Made by a program: the position numbers and the translations under genes
Assembly: GCF_000813745.1 (NCBI RefSeq)
Contig: NZ_JWLC01000030.1
Location: 56,379 to 120,378, forward strand
DNA length: 64,000 bases
Origin: Leisingera sp. ANG-M1
GTDB taxonomy: Bacteria; Pseudomonadota; Alphaproteobacteria; Rhodobacterales; Rhodobacteraceae
Reading direction: 5' to 3'
Notes under the pieces: generated by a model
The model's database searches: none
Seen by the model: only the letters and a program-made list of their open reading frames with translations
What the model was told of the DNA's origin: nothing
Shown: one piece after another, positions 44,151 through 53,351 of the stretch
Layout: the number at the start of each line of letters is the position of its first letter
Position numbering within the stretch: position 1 is the first letter of the stretch

Positions 44151-45980
44151 ATGCGCTTGGAGGATTATCAGGACTTTGGTCTGAGAGAGCTCAATCTTGA
44201 GCTTGCCGGAGCAGACAGCATTGGCCGTATCCGCGTGGCGGATAGCGATGAGGTTGTAGATCACTGCATTCAGCATCGCTTGCAGGTCGTCGCCAATGCC
44301 ATTGACAACATCTACCTCGAGCATGGCGATGATATGGGTTTAAGCGCTGAGCAGAACCGCCAGCTTCTGACCTTTGATCAGTACCTGAGCACTGTCAAAG
44401 GAATAGACAGCATTCGTTCCAAGCTAGCTGAAGCCGAGCGGGATGTCCCCTATCAGGTTAGACGGATGGGAAACCCCGTAGAAGACAAAATCGCAGCCAA
44501 GATCATTGAGAAGAAGACAGGCTACAACCCGTCAGAGAACTGGAAACTCGCCGATAAAATCAACGAAGCTCGCCGTAAGCTTTACTCTCAGTACGATGCA
44601 ACCACATTGCAATTGGCGCGCAACTTTAATCCTCATGTACATACGCCCGACCGCACGGGGTACCTTCACTTTATAGAGGGGCAGGATACTGCCTTTATGT
44701 CTGCGCTCAATGAAGCGCTGCCTGCTGCCCCGTCGCTCTCAGAAATCCGTCGCCACGCCTATATCACAGGCGGCTCCGGTTCCGGCAAAACAGAACTTCT
44801 GAAACAGCTAATCCATGCCGCCTATCATCGCTTCGACGAAGCGACGATTGTCATAGATCCCCACGGCGATCTGGCTGAGCAAGTCGCTCATTGGGAGATG
44901 TTCGTGGATGATGATCGGTTGATTTACATCGATCCCTATTTTGAAGAAGATCATGTGCCTGCCTTCAATCCGCTCATCGTGCCAGAAGGCACATCCATGC
45001 AGCAACGGGAAGTCATCGCCCAGCAACTCGTCAATGCCTTCGAGCAACTTTTGAAAGGGTCCGGCGGTGACAATCTCACGGTGAACATGCGGACAGTTTT
45101 GATGCCGTGCATTCTGACATTGCTAGATCAGCCAAGCTCCACGCTTGCTGACCTCCAACGGTTTATGAATGACCGGATCAACGAAGATTTGGTGGCATTG
45201 GGGGAGCAATCAAACCGACGGGCCATCCGGGACTTCTTCCAGCATGACTTCTCGGGTGATCCAACGTTGCGTCCATCGAAAAGCGCGATTTCAAGAAAGC
45301 TACAAAGCCTCTTCAACACCTTCGCTTTTGATGAAGTCGTCAACAGTCCCAAGAGCCTCGACCTTGAAGGGGCGATCAATCAAGGCAAGGTCATCCTCTT
45401 CAATCTCTCCAAAGGGCGGATGGGCGATGAAGCCAGTGAGGCATTCGGGCGCTTGGTCGTGGCAGCGGTTCAAGGGCTGGCCTTGCGCCGTGCAGACATC
45501 CCTGAAAACCGGCGCACCCCTATCAATCTTTTCATAGATGAATGCCAGAACTACATCGCACCGGCCACGATGCAGATTTTGGAAGAGGCCCGGAAATACG
45601 GTGTTAGCCTGACGCTAGCGCAGCAAGTGGTAGGCCGGGGCATGTCTTCCGAGATGCAGACCGTGGTGCTCAACAACACCAACGTCAAAGCGGCAGGCCG
45701 AACACCTGAAGATGACAAGCTGGCCAAAATCCTCGGAAAGACTCAAGCAGATGTGCAGGCGCTTCAAACCGGCCACTTCTGGATGAAGGTTGGCAACGGC
45801 AGTACGTTCAAGCTTGAAGCCAACAGCGACCTGGTTGGCAATAATATCAGCATGACGCCGGACCAATGGGCGGAGATCAAACAGCAGCAGCTTGAGTACT
45901 ATCGAAATCTGAATGAGACTGCTGCGCCGCCTTCCGTCAGTGAGCCCATTCCGGATGATGGCAGCCCCATGACATGGTGA
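44151..45980 (+). CDS. Conjugative coupling-protein-like ATPase (VirD4/TcpA/HerA family)
   Basis: A 609-residue ATPase. Walker A is GGSGSGKTELLK (about residues 206-217). Walker B is NLFIDECQNY (about 459-468). Between them is the TraD/TraM-recognition-type region (VIDPHGDLAEQ, IYIDPYFEEDHVPAFNPL), with SLTLAQQV as sensor motif. No N-terminal membrane helices are evident, so it resembles soluble coupling proteins of mobilizable elements that use a helper conjugation channel. It overlaps the replication-relaxation gene by 7 bp. No relaxase was found in the island. Confidence 0.85.
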   Translation: MRLEDYQDFGLRELNLELAGADSIGRIRVADSDEVVDHCIQHRLQVVANAIDNIYLEHGDDMGLSAEQNRQLLTFDQYLSTVKGIDSIRSKLAEAERDVPYQVRRMGNPVEDKIAAKIIEKKTGYNPSENWKLADKINEARRKLYSQYDATTLQLARNFNPHVHTPDRTGYLHFIEGQDTAFMSALNEALPAAPSLSEIRRHAYITGGSGSGKTELLKQLIHAAYHRFDEATIVIDPHGDLAEQVAHWEMFVDDDRLIYIDPYFEEDHVPAFNPLIVPEGTSMQQREVIAQQLVNAFEQLLKGSGGDNLTVNMRTVLMPCILTLLDQPSSTLADLQRFMNDRINEDLVALGEQSNRRAIRDFFQHDFSGDPTLRPSKSAISRKLQSLFNTFAFDEVVNSPKSLDLEGAINQGKVILFNLSKGRMGDEASEAFGRLVVAAVQGLALRRADIPENRRTPINLFIDECQNYIAPATMQILEEARKYGVSLTLAQQVVGRGMSSEMQTVVLNNTNVKAAGRTPEDDKLAKILGKTQADVQALQTGHFWMKVGNGSTFKLEANSDLVGNNISMTPDQWAEIKQQQLEYYRNLNETAAPPSVSEPIPDDGSPMTW

Positions 45981-46753
45981 AGCTAGATACCTTGGGGCGC
46001 CGTAGTCGCTTTGAGAGAAGCCCTACAGGCAAGAGGATGCGCTTGATGCCGCGCGATCAGGAGATTCTGTCCTGGCTGTATCGCTACCGCTATCTGCGCC
46101 ATGATCACCTGATCCGCATCTTTTCGCCCAAGTCACCCAAACGATTTGCTGAGCGGCTGGGCGATTTGTTTCATGAGACGGGCTTCATAAATCGCCCTCT
46201 GCTGCAAGCGCCCCTGTTTGATGCTCGCGCCACGCCGATGATGTACGAGATCAGCAATAAGGGCGTTACCTATCTGGAAGCGCTTAAACTCCTCCCGCAT
46301 CGGGCCGTCACTTTCTCGCGTCGCCCTCGGGACAGTTTCAATCCGCAGGTGCTGCACACGATGATGATCATTGAAAGCCTGCTGGAAACTGAATTGGCAA
46401 CGCGGTCGGAGTCTGATCAGCGATTTGTACCAGTGGATGAAATTTTGGCACGGGCACCGGAGGCAACACAGAAAGCCAGGAACCCGCTGGCGCTACCCGT
46501 CAGAATCGACGGGAGGAAGACGCAACTGATCCCTGATGCGATCTACGGCATTGAGCATCAAATCAACGGAGAAAGCCGCTACCGCTTCTATGCGCTGGAA
46601 TGCGAGCGCACGAGCCCGGCCTTTCGTTCAGGCACCGCCACATCCAGCACCAGGAAGAAGCAAGCCGCCTATGCTGCGGCGATTCAAGCGCAGGCGTTCA
46701 AGACCCATTGGGGCATCCCCAATATCGAAGTGAAAATAGTAGGACGTGACTGA
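45974..46753 (+). CDS. Replication-relaxation family protein
   Basis: A 259-residue protein. The N-terminal winged-helix region (about residues 20-110) has MPRDQEILSWLYRYRYLRHD and IFSPKSPKRFAERLGDLF, the Replic_Relax (PF13814) pattern. A C-terminal part has IPDAIYGIEHQINGESRYRF then YALECERTS, resembling a nuclease-like D...ExE core. This family often sits next to TcpA/coupling ATPases on mobile elements and is thought to work in DNA processing for transfer or replication. It overlaps the coupling ATPase, so the two probably act together. Confidence 0.78.
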   Translation: MVKLDTLGRRSRFERSPTGKRMRLMPRDQEILSWLYRYRYLRHDHLIRIFSPKSPKRFAERLGDLFHETGFINRPLLQAPLFDARATPMMYEISNKGVTYLEALKLLPHRAVTFSRRPRDSFNPQVLHTMMIIESLLETELATRSESDQRFVPVDEILARAPEATQKARNPLALPVRIDGRKTQLIPDAIYGIEHQINGESRYRFYALECERTSPAFRSGTATSSTRKKQAAYAAAIQAQAFKTHWGIPNIEVKIVGRD

Positions 46754-46784
46754 CTAACCTTGATGACAAACAGGAGTTAAACCA

Positions 46785-46964
46785 ATGAACCCCATCCAGA
46801 AGGCTATGGAACTTGAGATGAAATACAAGAGCTGCCTGGATAGCAAAATATTTGCAACAATCCCAAATGAAGACGAGCGGGAAATATGCAGAGCGGCAGC
46901 GAGGCTCTGCGACTATGATAAAGATCAGTTCTACGGAGCGCTGCTCCACCTGCTATCACGGTAG
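46785..46964 (+). CDS. Small hypothetical protein (59 residues)
   Basis: CAGGAG precedes the ATG at 46785. The 59 residues are helical and charged (MNPIQKAMELEMKYKSCLDS ... EDEREICRAAARLCDYD), with three cysteines. It follows the replication-relaxation gene by 31 bp and is the last gene before the right end of the island. No family is recognised. Confidence 0.55.
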   Translation: MNPIQKAMELEMKYKSCLDSKIFATIPNEDEREICRAAARLCDYDKDQFYGALLHLLSR

Positions 46965-46982
46965 GTAGATTGCCGCTCATAC

Positions 46983-47075
46983 CTGAACATAGGTACTCGC
47001 TTCAAAACTCAGCGATTTATGAGACTAAAAAGAGACTAAACCCGCTGTGGGGCTTGCTTATTATCTCATAAGTGA
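46983..47075 (+). repeat. Right arm-type repeats of the tRNA-Cys integrase
   Basis: CTGAACATAG at 46983, the 26-bp block with GAGACT-AAAAA-GAGACT at 47012-47037, and TCATAAGTGA at 47066. They match the left-end set in sequence and orientation, with the block order changed relative to the core as expected for the two arms of an attP. Confidence 0.75.
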
Positions 47076-47084
47076 TTGATTTTG

Positions 47085-47134
47085 TTTGGAGGCGAGTACC
47101 GGAATCGAACCGGTGTACACGGATTTGCAATCCG
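47085..47134. repeat. Right attachment site within tRNA-Cys
   Basis: Fifty bases identical to 25876-25925. Here they are part of an intact tRNA-Cys gene, whose 3' end faces the island. Confidence 0.95.
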
Positions 47135-47160
47135 CTGCGTCACCACTCCGCCAACTCGCC
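47087..47160 (-). tRNA. tRNA-Cys (GCA)
   Basis: On the minus strand: acceptor GGCGAGT..., anticodon loop with GCA in GATTGCAAATC, T arm CCGGTTCGATTCCGG, and an encoded CCA. Length is 74 nt including CCA. The gene is intact and is the integration site of the island. Confidence 0.95.
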
Positions 47161-47284
47161 ATCCGTGGTGTAGGGCGTGATTAATCACATGCCTGCGGCC
47201 GGTGCAAGAGGCGTTTTGCCTCCGCCCGGGCCAAAAATTGCTTTTCTTTCCGGAAGACTAGAATTTCACTTGGACGGACTTCGG

Positions 47285-47992
47285 TCAAGGGGCGTTGCTG
47301 ACGGCTGCCGCGCGGATGCCGGTGGCAATCAGCTCGGCAGATCCGGGCAGGGCGCCGGCAACCGGCAGTAGAATTCCTCCAAACCGGGCGGCCTCCAAGG
47401 CTGCGGGGAGGTCTTGCTTCACATGGTCGCCGGCCTGAGCGAAGAATGGCAGGCAGACGGCGCGGTCAGGCAAAGGCGCAGCGGCGGAGGCGATCCGGGG
47501 CTCCTGTTCGACATAGCCGGTCGAAACCGCGCAGCCGGGCAGCAAGAGGCACAGCCGGGAGGCAAACTCCTCGGCGGCATCTGCTGCCTTGGGGCCGCGG
47601 GCGGAACCGTGGGCGGCCAGCAGCAGATGAAGGTCTTGCAGCTGCCAGTTCTGCTCACTGGCCGTTTCGTGCACTGCCCGGGCGGCAAGCTGCGGAAGGC
47701 CGGGGTCCATGCCAAACGGCGCTGCAATCCGACTGCCCGTGTTTTTCAGGCGGTCCGGCAGCACCTTGGCGGTGAAGAAACCCCGGGACATGAAAAACGG
47801 GTAGATCAGGGCGCCCCCTGCTGCTTGCTCTTCAAGTCTCCCGGGGGTGGAGAGAGTGGCCGAGCGGACATCCCAGTCCGGCAGATGCAGCGCAACTGCC
47901 GAGGCCAGCCGTGCCAGATCTGCTTCAGCCGGGGCTGGGGCGGACGGCTGGCCGTGGGCGGTTATAACAACCGTGTGCGGGTTTGAGGTCAA
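47285..47992 (-). CDS. CbiX/SirB-type sirohydrochlorin chelatase-like protein
   Basis: A 235-residue protein with two CbiX halves. The first begins VVITAHGQPSAP, with FFMSRGFFTAKVLPDRL. The second begins LLLAAHGSARGPKAADAAEE and continues YVEQEPRIASAAAPLPDRAV. The histidines in TAHGQ and AAHGS match the metal-binding positions. CbiX/SirB inserts Co or Fe into sirohydrochlorin; the specificity is not evident. It stands alone next to tRNA-Cys. Confidence 0.8.
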   Translation of the reverse strand: MTSNPHTVVITAHGQPSAPAPAEADLARLASAVALHLPDWDVRSATLSTPGRLEEQAAGGALIYPFFMSRGFFTAKVLPDRLKNTGSRIAAPFGMDPGLPQLAARAVHETASEQNWQLQDLHLLLAAHGSARGPKAADAAEEFASRLCLLLPGCAVSTGYVEQEPRIASAAAPLPDRAVCLPFFAQAGDHVKQDLPAALEAARFGGILLPVAGALPGSAELIATGIRAAAVSNAP

Positions 47993-48163
47993 GGCGCTGT
48001 TCCGGAGAAAGATGTGAGACGAGGCGGCTGGATTACGGTGTCATTTGAGCAGCTTGCCAGGCTTTCGCAAGGGGAGCGAAGATTTTTCCGGCCGGGCAAA
48101 AATAATCGAAACCAAGACGGTTGACCTCGCCGGATGCTTCCCATACATCAGCAAATGTCCTGA

Positions 48164-48237
48164 GCGGGTATGGTGAAATGGTATCATAAGAGCCTTCCAA
48201 GCTTAAGGTGCGGGTTCGATTCCCGCTACCCGCTCCA
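48164..48237 (+). tRNA. tRNA-Gly (TCC)
   Basis: GCGGGTA acceptor, D arm GTGAAATGGTATCAT, anticodon loop CTTCCAA with TCC, T arm CGGGTTCGATTCCCG, and acceptor TACCCGC followed by TCCA. Length is 74 nt with CCA encoded. It is intact. Confidence 0.95.
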
Positions 48238-48407
48238 GACTTTCCTGATCAGCCGTTTCTGATACGATCTGCCGCGGCTTTCGGCTGTTTTCTTGCATTT
48301 TTTTAAACTGCTGAGCGCTTGACGCCGCTGGCGCACAGGGCCATGAACCTTGGCAGATGCGGCGGGCTTTGGCCCGCGGCGGCGCAAGACTGCTTAAAGG
48401 ATCCGGA

Positions 48408-50207
48408 ATGGCGCGAAATCAAGCAGCCCCGAATGCGGAACAGGAGCGGGCGGGCTCCCGGAAAATTGGAGTGCTGTCGGCGTTGTGGCCGTTCATGCGG
48501 CCTTACCGTTTGCTGATGTTTGCTGCCACCTGTGCCCTGGTGATGACCGCTGGGCTGTCGCTGACACTGCCTTTGGCGGTGCGCCGGGTGGTGGACAATT
48601 TCCGGGTCTCCGATTCCGAACTCTTGAATTTGTACTTCAGTGCTGCACTGGTGATTGCAGCGCTTTTGGCGGTTGGCACCGGGGTGCGTTACGCGCTGGT
48701 GACCCGGCTGGGCGAGCGGGTGGTGGCAGATATCCGCAAGGCGGTTTTTGACCGAGTGATCGGCATGAGCCCGGAGTTTTACGAACGGATCATGACCGGC
48801 GAAGTCCTGAGCCGGATCACCACCGATACCACGCTGATCCAGTCGGTGCTGGGCTCGTCCGTCTCAATTGCGCTGCGCAACCTGCTGATTTTCCTGGGCG
48901 GCATGGTGCTGATGCTGCTGACCTCGGCGAAGCTGACGATGCTGGTGCTGCTGATCGTGCCTGCCGTGATCGTGCCGATCCTTGTGCTGGGCCGCCGCCT
49001 GCGGGCGATCAGCAAGGAAAACCAGGACTGGATCGCCGCCTCTTCCGGCAACGCAGGCGAGGCGCTGGGGGCGGTGCAGACGGTGCAGGCCTATACCCAT
49101 GAAGCCGCAAGCCGGCTGAAATTCGGCGAGATGACCGAGACCGCCTATGATGTGTCGCGCCGCCGCATTCAGACCCGTGCTTATCTGACTGTTATTGTGA
49201 TCTTTCTGGTATTCTCCGGCATTGTCGGCGTTCTGTGGATGGGCGCCAATGATGTGCGCGCGGGCCTGATGAGCGAGGGCACTCTGATCCAGTTCGTGAT
49301 CTATTCGGTGCTGGTGGCGGGTTCCGTGGCGGCACTGTCAGAGATCTGGAGCGAGCTGCAGCGTGCGGCGGGCGCAACCGAGCGGCTGGTGGAGCTGCTG
49401 AACGCCGAGGATACGGTGCTGGACCCGGCTGCGGCGCAGATGCTTCCGGCGCCGGTAAAAGGCGCAATTGAATTTGACAACGTGTCTTTCCGCTATCCCT
49501 CGCGCCCGGATGTCTCGGCGCTGGACGCGGTGTCGCTGAGGGTGCAGCCGGGTGAAACCGTGGCATTTGTCGGTCCGTCCGGGGCGGGCAAGACCACCAT
49601 CATCCAGATGCTGCAGCGGTTCTATGACCCCAACCAGGGGGCGGTGAAGCTGGACGGTATGGCGCTGACAGACCTGCAGCGCGATGAGTTCCGCCGCCAC
49701 ATTGCACTGGTGCCGCAGGATCCGGTGATCTTTGCCGCCTCGGCGCTTGAAAACATCCGCTTTGGCCGGCCTGAGGCAACGGATGCCGAAGTAGAGGCTG
49801 CTGCCAAGGCCGCCGCGGCGCATGACTTCATTTCCAAACTGCCCGAAGGCTACGGCAGCTTTGTCGGCGAGCGCGGCGTGATGCTGTCGGGCGGCCAGAA
49901 ACAGCGGATCGCCATTGCCCGTGCCATTCTGCGCGATGCGCCGGTACTGCTTCTGGACGAGGCGACCTCGGCGCTGGATGCCGAAAGCGAGCGTCTTGTG
50001 CAAGCTGCTGTGGATGAGCTGAGCCAGGGCCGCACCACGCTGATCGTGGCGCACCGTCTGGCCACCGTGAAAAAGGCCGACCGTATCGTAGTGATGGACC
50101 AAGGGCAGATTGTTGCAACCGGTACCCATGACGAACTGGTGGCCGAGGGCGGCCTCTATGCCCGGCTGGCGAAATTGCAGTTTACTGAAGGCCTGGCGGC
50201 GGAATAA
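48408..50207 (+). CDS. ABC transporter, fused permease and ATPase (MsbA/LmrA-like exporter)
   Basis: A 599-residue half-transporter. The ATG at 48408 has AAAGGA upstream; the frame runs to 48357 without support. Six membrane helices span about residues 30-310. The nucleotide-binding domain has Walker A GPSGAGKTT near 388, signature LSGGQKQR near 492 and Walker B LLLDEATSALD near 515. It should act as a homodimer exporting lipid or a hydrophobic compound. A strong terminator follows at 50233, so it is a single-gene unit. Confidence 0.93.
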   Translation: MARNQAAPNAEQERAGSRKIGVLSALWPFMRPYRLLMFAATCALVMTAGLSLTLPLAVRRVVDNFRVSDSELLNLYFSAALVIAALLAVGTGVRYALVTRLGERVVADIRKAVFDRVIGMSPEFYERIMTGEVLSRITTDTTLIQSVLGSSVSIALRNLLIFLGGMVLMLLTSAKLTMLVLLIVPAVIVPILVLGRRLRAISKENQDWIAASSGNAGEALGAVQTVQAYTHEAASRLKFGEMTETAYDVSRRRIQTRAYLTVIVIFLVFSGIVGVLWMGANDVRAGLMSEGTLIQFVIYSVLVAGSVAALSEIWSELQRAAGATERLVELLNAEDTVLDPAAAQMLPAPVKGAIEFDNVSFRYPSRPDVSALDAVSLRVQPGETVAFVGPSGAGKTTIIQMLQRFYDPNQGAVKLDGMALTDLQRDEFRRHIALVPQDPVIFAASALENIRFGRPEATDAEVEAAAKAAAAHDFISKLPEGYGSFVGERGVMLSGGQKQRIAIARAILRDAPVLLLDEATSALDAESERLVQAAVDELSQGRTTLIVAHRLATVKKADRIVVMDQGQIVATGTHDELVAEGGLYARLAKLQFTEGLAAE

Positions 50208-50232
50208 CCGCAGCGCAGCGTTGAATCTCAGG

Positions 50233-50260
50233 CGCCCCGGACAGGTTCCGGGGCGTTTTT
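50233..50260 (+). terminator. Terminator after the ABC exporter
   Basis: CGCCCCGGA-CAGGT-TCCGGGGCG is a perfect 9-bp stem followed by TTTTT. Confidence 0.93.
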
Positions 50261-50417
50261 GGTTGAAATCAGCCAGTGACCGGGCTTGGCGTCACGTCAT
50301 GCTGGAAACTGCCTTGGCGTGACCCGGACCCGGCGCTTGCGAAAACGCTTGATTTCAATAGTCTGGGCCTAACGAGAACACACCCCGGAACAGCAGGGGG
50401 GAATGGGGAGGAAATCT

Positions 50418-52307
50418 ATGAGTTTTTCCGGAATTGCGGACCGCGACGCGCTGCAGAACGAAATGCCCTGGGAGGCGAGGGAGCTGCCCGCCACGCTCTA
50501 TGGGCTGTTGTCGCGCACTGCGGGTAAGTTTCCCAACAGCAAGGCGGTCAGCTATCAGATCTTCTCCGGCCCTCAGGACAAGGCGGAAACGCTGACCTGG
50601 AGCGCACTGAAGGACCAGGTGAGCCAGGCGGCAAACATGTTCCGCTCACTTGGCATCGGCGAGCAGGACGTGGTCGCCTATGTACTGCCCAATTGCCATG
50701 AGACGCTGGTGACCATGCTGGGCGGTGCGGTGGCGGGGATTGTGAACCCGATCAATCCGCTGCTGGAGCCGGAACAGATCGCCTCGATCCTGCGCGAGAC
50801 CAAGGCCAAGGTTGTTGTCACCCTGCGGCCGTTTCCCAAAACCGATGTGGCGCAGAAGGTGGCCGAGGCAGTGCGCCATGCGCCGGGGGTGAACACGGTG
50901 CTGGAAGTGGACCTGAACCGCTATCTGACGCCGCCGAAATTCTGGATCGTGCCGCTGATCCGGCCCAAGCTCGACAGCCGGCCCAGCCACGCCGATTACC
51001 TGAATTTCTCCAAGGAGATGGCCAAGCAGCCCAAGACGCTGAGATTCGCCGATAGCGACGGCGACCGGGTCGCTTGTTACTTCCACACCGGTGGCACCAC
51101 CGGCATGCCCAAAGTGGCGCAGCACAAGTATTCCGGCCTGATTTACAACGGCTGGATCGGCCACACGCTGCTGTTCACCGAAGAAGACAACATCATGTGC
51201 CCGCTGCCGCTGTTCCATGTTTTTGCGGTGCATGTGATCATGATGGCGGCGCTGGCTTCGGGAGCGCATGTGGTGTTCCCGACGCCGCAGGGTTACCGGG
51301 GCGAGGGCGTCTTCGACAACTTCTGGAAGCTGATCGAGCGCTGGAAGATCACCTTTATCATCACCGTGCCCACCGCCGTCTCGGCGCTGATGCAGCGCGA
51401 GGTGGATGCAGATATCTCCTCTGTGAAAACCGCCTTCTCCGGTTCCGCGCCGATGCCGATGGAACTGTTCAAACGGTTCGAGGGCGCGTCGGGCGTGACC
51501 ATCATCGAAGGTTACGGGTTGACCGAGGCCACCTGCCTGGTGTCCTGCAACCCGACAGACGGCGAGAAGAAAGTCGGCTCGGTCGGCATCCCGTTCCCTT
51601 ACACAGACGTGCGCATAGTCAAGCAGACCAACGACGGCCCGCTGGAATGCGGCACCGACGAGGTCGGAGAAATCTGCGTGTCGAGTCCGGGCGTCTTTGC
51701 CGGCAACACCTATACTGAGGCGGACAAGAACGCGGACCTCTATTATCAGGACACCCACCTGAGGACAGGTGACTTGGGCCGCATCGATGAAGACGGCTAC
51801 CTATGGATCACCGGCCGCGCCAAGGATCTGATCATCCGCGGCGGCCACAACATCGACCCGGCCGAGATCGAAGAGGCGCTCCTGGGCCATGAGGCGGTGG
51901 CCTTTGCCGGGGCCATCGGCCAGCCGGATTCCCACGCGGGCGAGCTGCCCTGCGCCTTTGTCGAACTGGTCGAGGGCGCCTCGGTCAGCGAGGCGGAGCT
52001 GCTGGAATACTGCAAGGTGCACGTGCATGAGCGCGCCGCGATCCCCAAGCATCTGACGGTGCTGGACGCATTGCCGAAAACCGCAGTGGGCAAGGTGTTC
52101 AAACCGGATCTGCGCAAGCACGCAATCACCCGTGTCTATAATGGCGCGCTGGAGGAGGCCGGGCTGGCAGCACGGGTTGTCAGTGTGACCGACGACAAGA
52201 AACGCGGGCTGGTCGCGCAGGTGGCGGCCAATGGCAGCGCCGAGGCAGAAATCTCAGGCGTGCTGAACAATTTCACCCGCCCCTGGGAGCCTGCCGCAGC
52301 GGCCTGA
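50418..52307 (+). CDS. Acyl-CoA synthetase (AMP-forming)
   Basis: A 629-residue ANL-superfamily ligase. The start at 50418 follows GGGGAGGA; an in-frame ATG at 50403 would overlap the ribosome site. The P-loop is YFHTGGTTGMPKVAQHKYSG, A5 is EGYGLTEATC, A7 is RTGDLGRIDEDGYLWITGRA then KDLIIRGGHN, and the A10 lysine lies in PKTAVGKVFK. It activates a fatty or aryl acid as CoA thioester via acyl-AMP. The chain length is not predictable. It is its own unit with a terminator at 52335. Confidence 0.93.
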   Translation: MSFSGIADRDALQNEMPWEARELPATLYGLLSRTAGKFPNSKAVSYQIFSGPQDKAETLTWSALKDQVSQAANMFRSLGIGEQDVVAYVLPNCHETLVTMLGGAVAGIVNPINPLLEPEQIASILRETKAKVVVTLRPFPKTDVAQKVAEAVRHAPGVNTVLEVDLNRYLTPPKFWIVPLIRPKLDSRPSHADYLNFSKEMAKQPKTLRFADSDGDRVACYFHTGGTTGMPKVAQHKYSGLIYNGWIGHTLLFTEEDNIMCPLPLFHVFAVHVIMMAALASGAHVVFPTPQGYRGEGVFDNFWKLIERWKITFIITVPTAVSALMQREVDADISSVKTAFSGSAPMPMELFKRFEGASGVTIIEGYGLTEATCLVSCNPTDGEKKVGSVGIPFPYTDVRIVKQTNDGPLECGTDEVGEICVSSPGVFAGNTYTEADKNADLYYQDTHLRTGDLGRIDEDGYLWITGRAKDLIIRGGHNIDPAEIEEALLGHEAVAFAGAIGQPDSHAGELPCAFVELVEGASVSEAELLEYCKVHVHERAAIPKHLTVLDALPKTAVGKVFKPDLRKHAITRVYNGALEEAGLAARVVSVTDDKKRGLVAQVAANGSAEAEISGVLNNFTRPWEPAAAA

Positions 52308-52334
52308 GCCCAGGAAACTGACGTGAGATTTTTG

Positions 52335-52355
52335 GCGCCCCTCGGGGCGCTTTTT
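52335..52355 (+). terminator. Terminator after the acyl-CoA synthetase
   Basis: GCGCCCC-TC-GGGGCGC followed by TTTTT. Confidence 0.92.
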
Positions 52356-52424
52356 CTTTCAGGCATTCCAATTACGGGAAACTCTGCCTAGGCTCTGGGG
52401 ACACAGGCACGCAGGGAGACCCGC

Positions 52425-53351
52425 ATGGACTATGAAAAGCTGATCGACGAGGAGACCTGGGATTTCATCCAGAAGACCGGCGAGCTCTATCCCGATGATG
52501 CTGTCGACATGTCCATCGAAGAACAGCGGCGGATCTATGATTCCATGGCACAGGAATTCCGGGTGCCGCGGCCGGATGTGGTCTCGGTCGAGGAGGTCTC
52601 GGCCAACGGGGTGCCGGTTCGGATTTATACCGCGGGTGATCCCACCCGCACGGTGCTGTTCTGCCATGGCGGCGGTTTTGTGGTTGGCGGGCTCGACAGC
52701 CATGACGACGTCTGCGCCGAGATCTGCGCCCAGACCGGTTACAGGGTGGTGGCGGCGGACTACCGGCTGGCGCCGGAGCACAAGCATCCCGCTGCGTTCG
52801 AAGATGCCTGGGTGGTGCTGGGTTGGATCGAAGCGGCTTATGGCAAGGGCATCGTGCTGGTGGGCGACAGCGCCGGGGCGAACCTTTGCGCCGCGGTGGC
52901 GCATCATGCTCGTGGCCGCACTGAGGCGATCCTGGGCCAGGTGCTGATCTACGGGGCATTTGGCGGCGATGTGAATCAGGGCTCCTATATCGAACACGCC
53001 CAGGCGCCGATGCTGACCCGCGAGGATGTGCTGTATTACCACGATATCCGGGTGGACGGGGCCGCGCCGGAGAACGACCCGCTCTATGCGCCGCTGTCAG
53101 ACAGTGATTTTTCGAATCTGCCGCCCACCGTGCTGGTCAGCGCCGATTGCGACCCGGTGCGCGATGATTCCCGCGATTACCGCGACCGTATCCTGGCGGC
53201 CGGCGGCAAGGCGCATTGGATCAACGAGCCGGGGCTGATCCACGGCTACCTGCGCGCCCGCCACAGCGTCACCCGCGCCCGCGATAGTTTCGAGCGGATC
53301 TCGGTGGCGGTTGAGGCGCTGGGGCAGGGGGTCTGGTCCTACGAGGACTGA
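52425..53351 (+). CDS. Alpha/beta hydrolase, hormone-sensitive-lipase family
   Basis: A 308-residue esterase. The oxyanion motif is CHGGGFVVGG near residue 81, the nucleophile GDSAGANLCA near 146, the acid Asp probably in VLVSADCDPVRDD, and the His in LIHGYLRAR near 271. GGGAGA precedes the ATG. It hydrolyses short or medium acyl esters. It follows the acyl-CoA synthetase on the same strand but after a terminator, so co-regulation is uncertain. Confidence 0.92.
   Translation: MDYEKLIDEETWDFIQKTGELYPDDAVDMSIEEQRRIYDSMAQEFRVPRPDVVSVEEVSANGVPVRIYTAGDPTRTVLFCHGGGFVVGGLDSHDDVCAEICAQTGYRVVAADYRLAPEHKHPAAFEDAWVVLGWIEAAYGKGIVLVGDSAGANLCAAVAHHARGRTEAILGQVLIYGAFGGDVNQGSYIEHAQAPMLTREDVLYYHDIRVDGAAPENDPLYAPLSDSDFSNLPPTVLVSADCDPVRDDSRDYRDRILAAGGKAHWINEPGLIHGYLRARHSVTRARDSFERISVAVEALGQGVWSYED

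Larger units (their letters stand above)
25876..47134. mobile_element. 21-kb genomic island in tRNA-Cys(GCA)
   Basis: A 50-bp perfect direct repeat (25876-25925 and 47085-47134), covering the 3' two-thirds of tRNA-Cys, bounds the island. The complete tRNA is rebuilt at the right end. A P4-like integrase starts 138 bp inside the left end, and matching arm-type repeats lie inside both ends. Cargo includes three further tyrosine recombinases, an H-NS-like protein, AlpA, a five-gene type I restriction operon, a coupling ATPase and a replication-relaxation protein. Codon and base composition are visibly less GC-rich than in the flanks. It is likely an integrative mobilizable element or a composite of several. 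Confidence 0.93.

Noticed and set aside
47993..48163. Cobalamin riboswitch upstream of the CbiX-like gene
   Set aside because: No B12-box or conserved riboswitch core could be recognised in this short gap.
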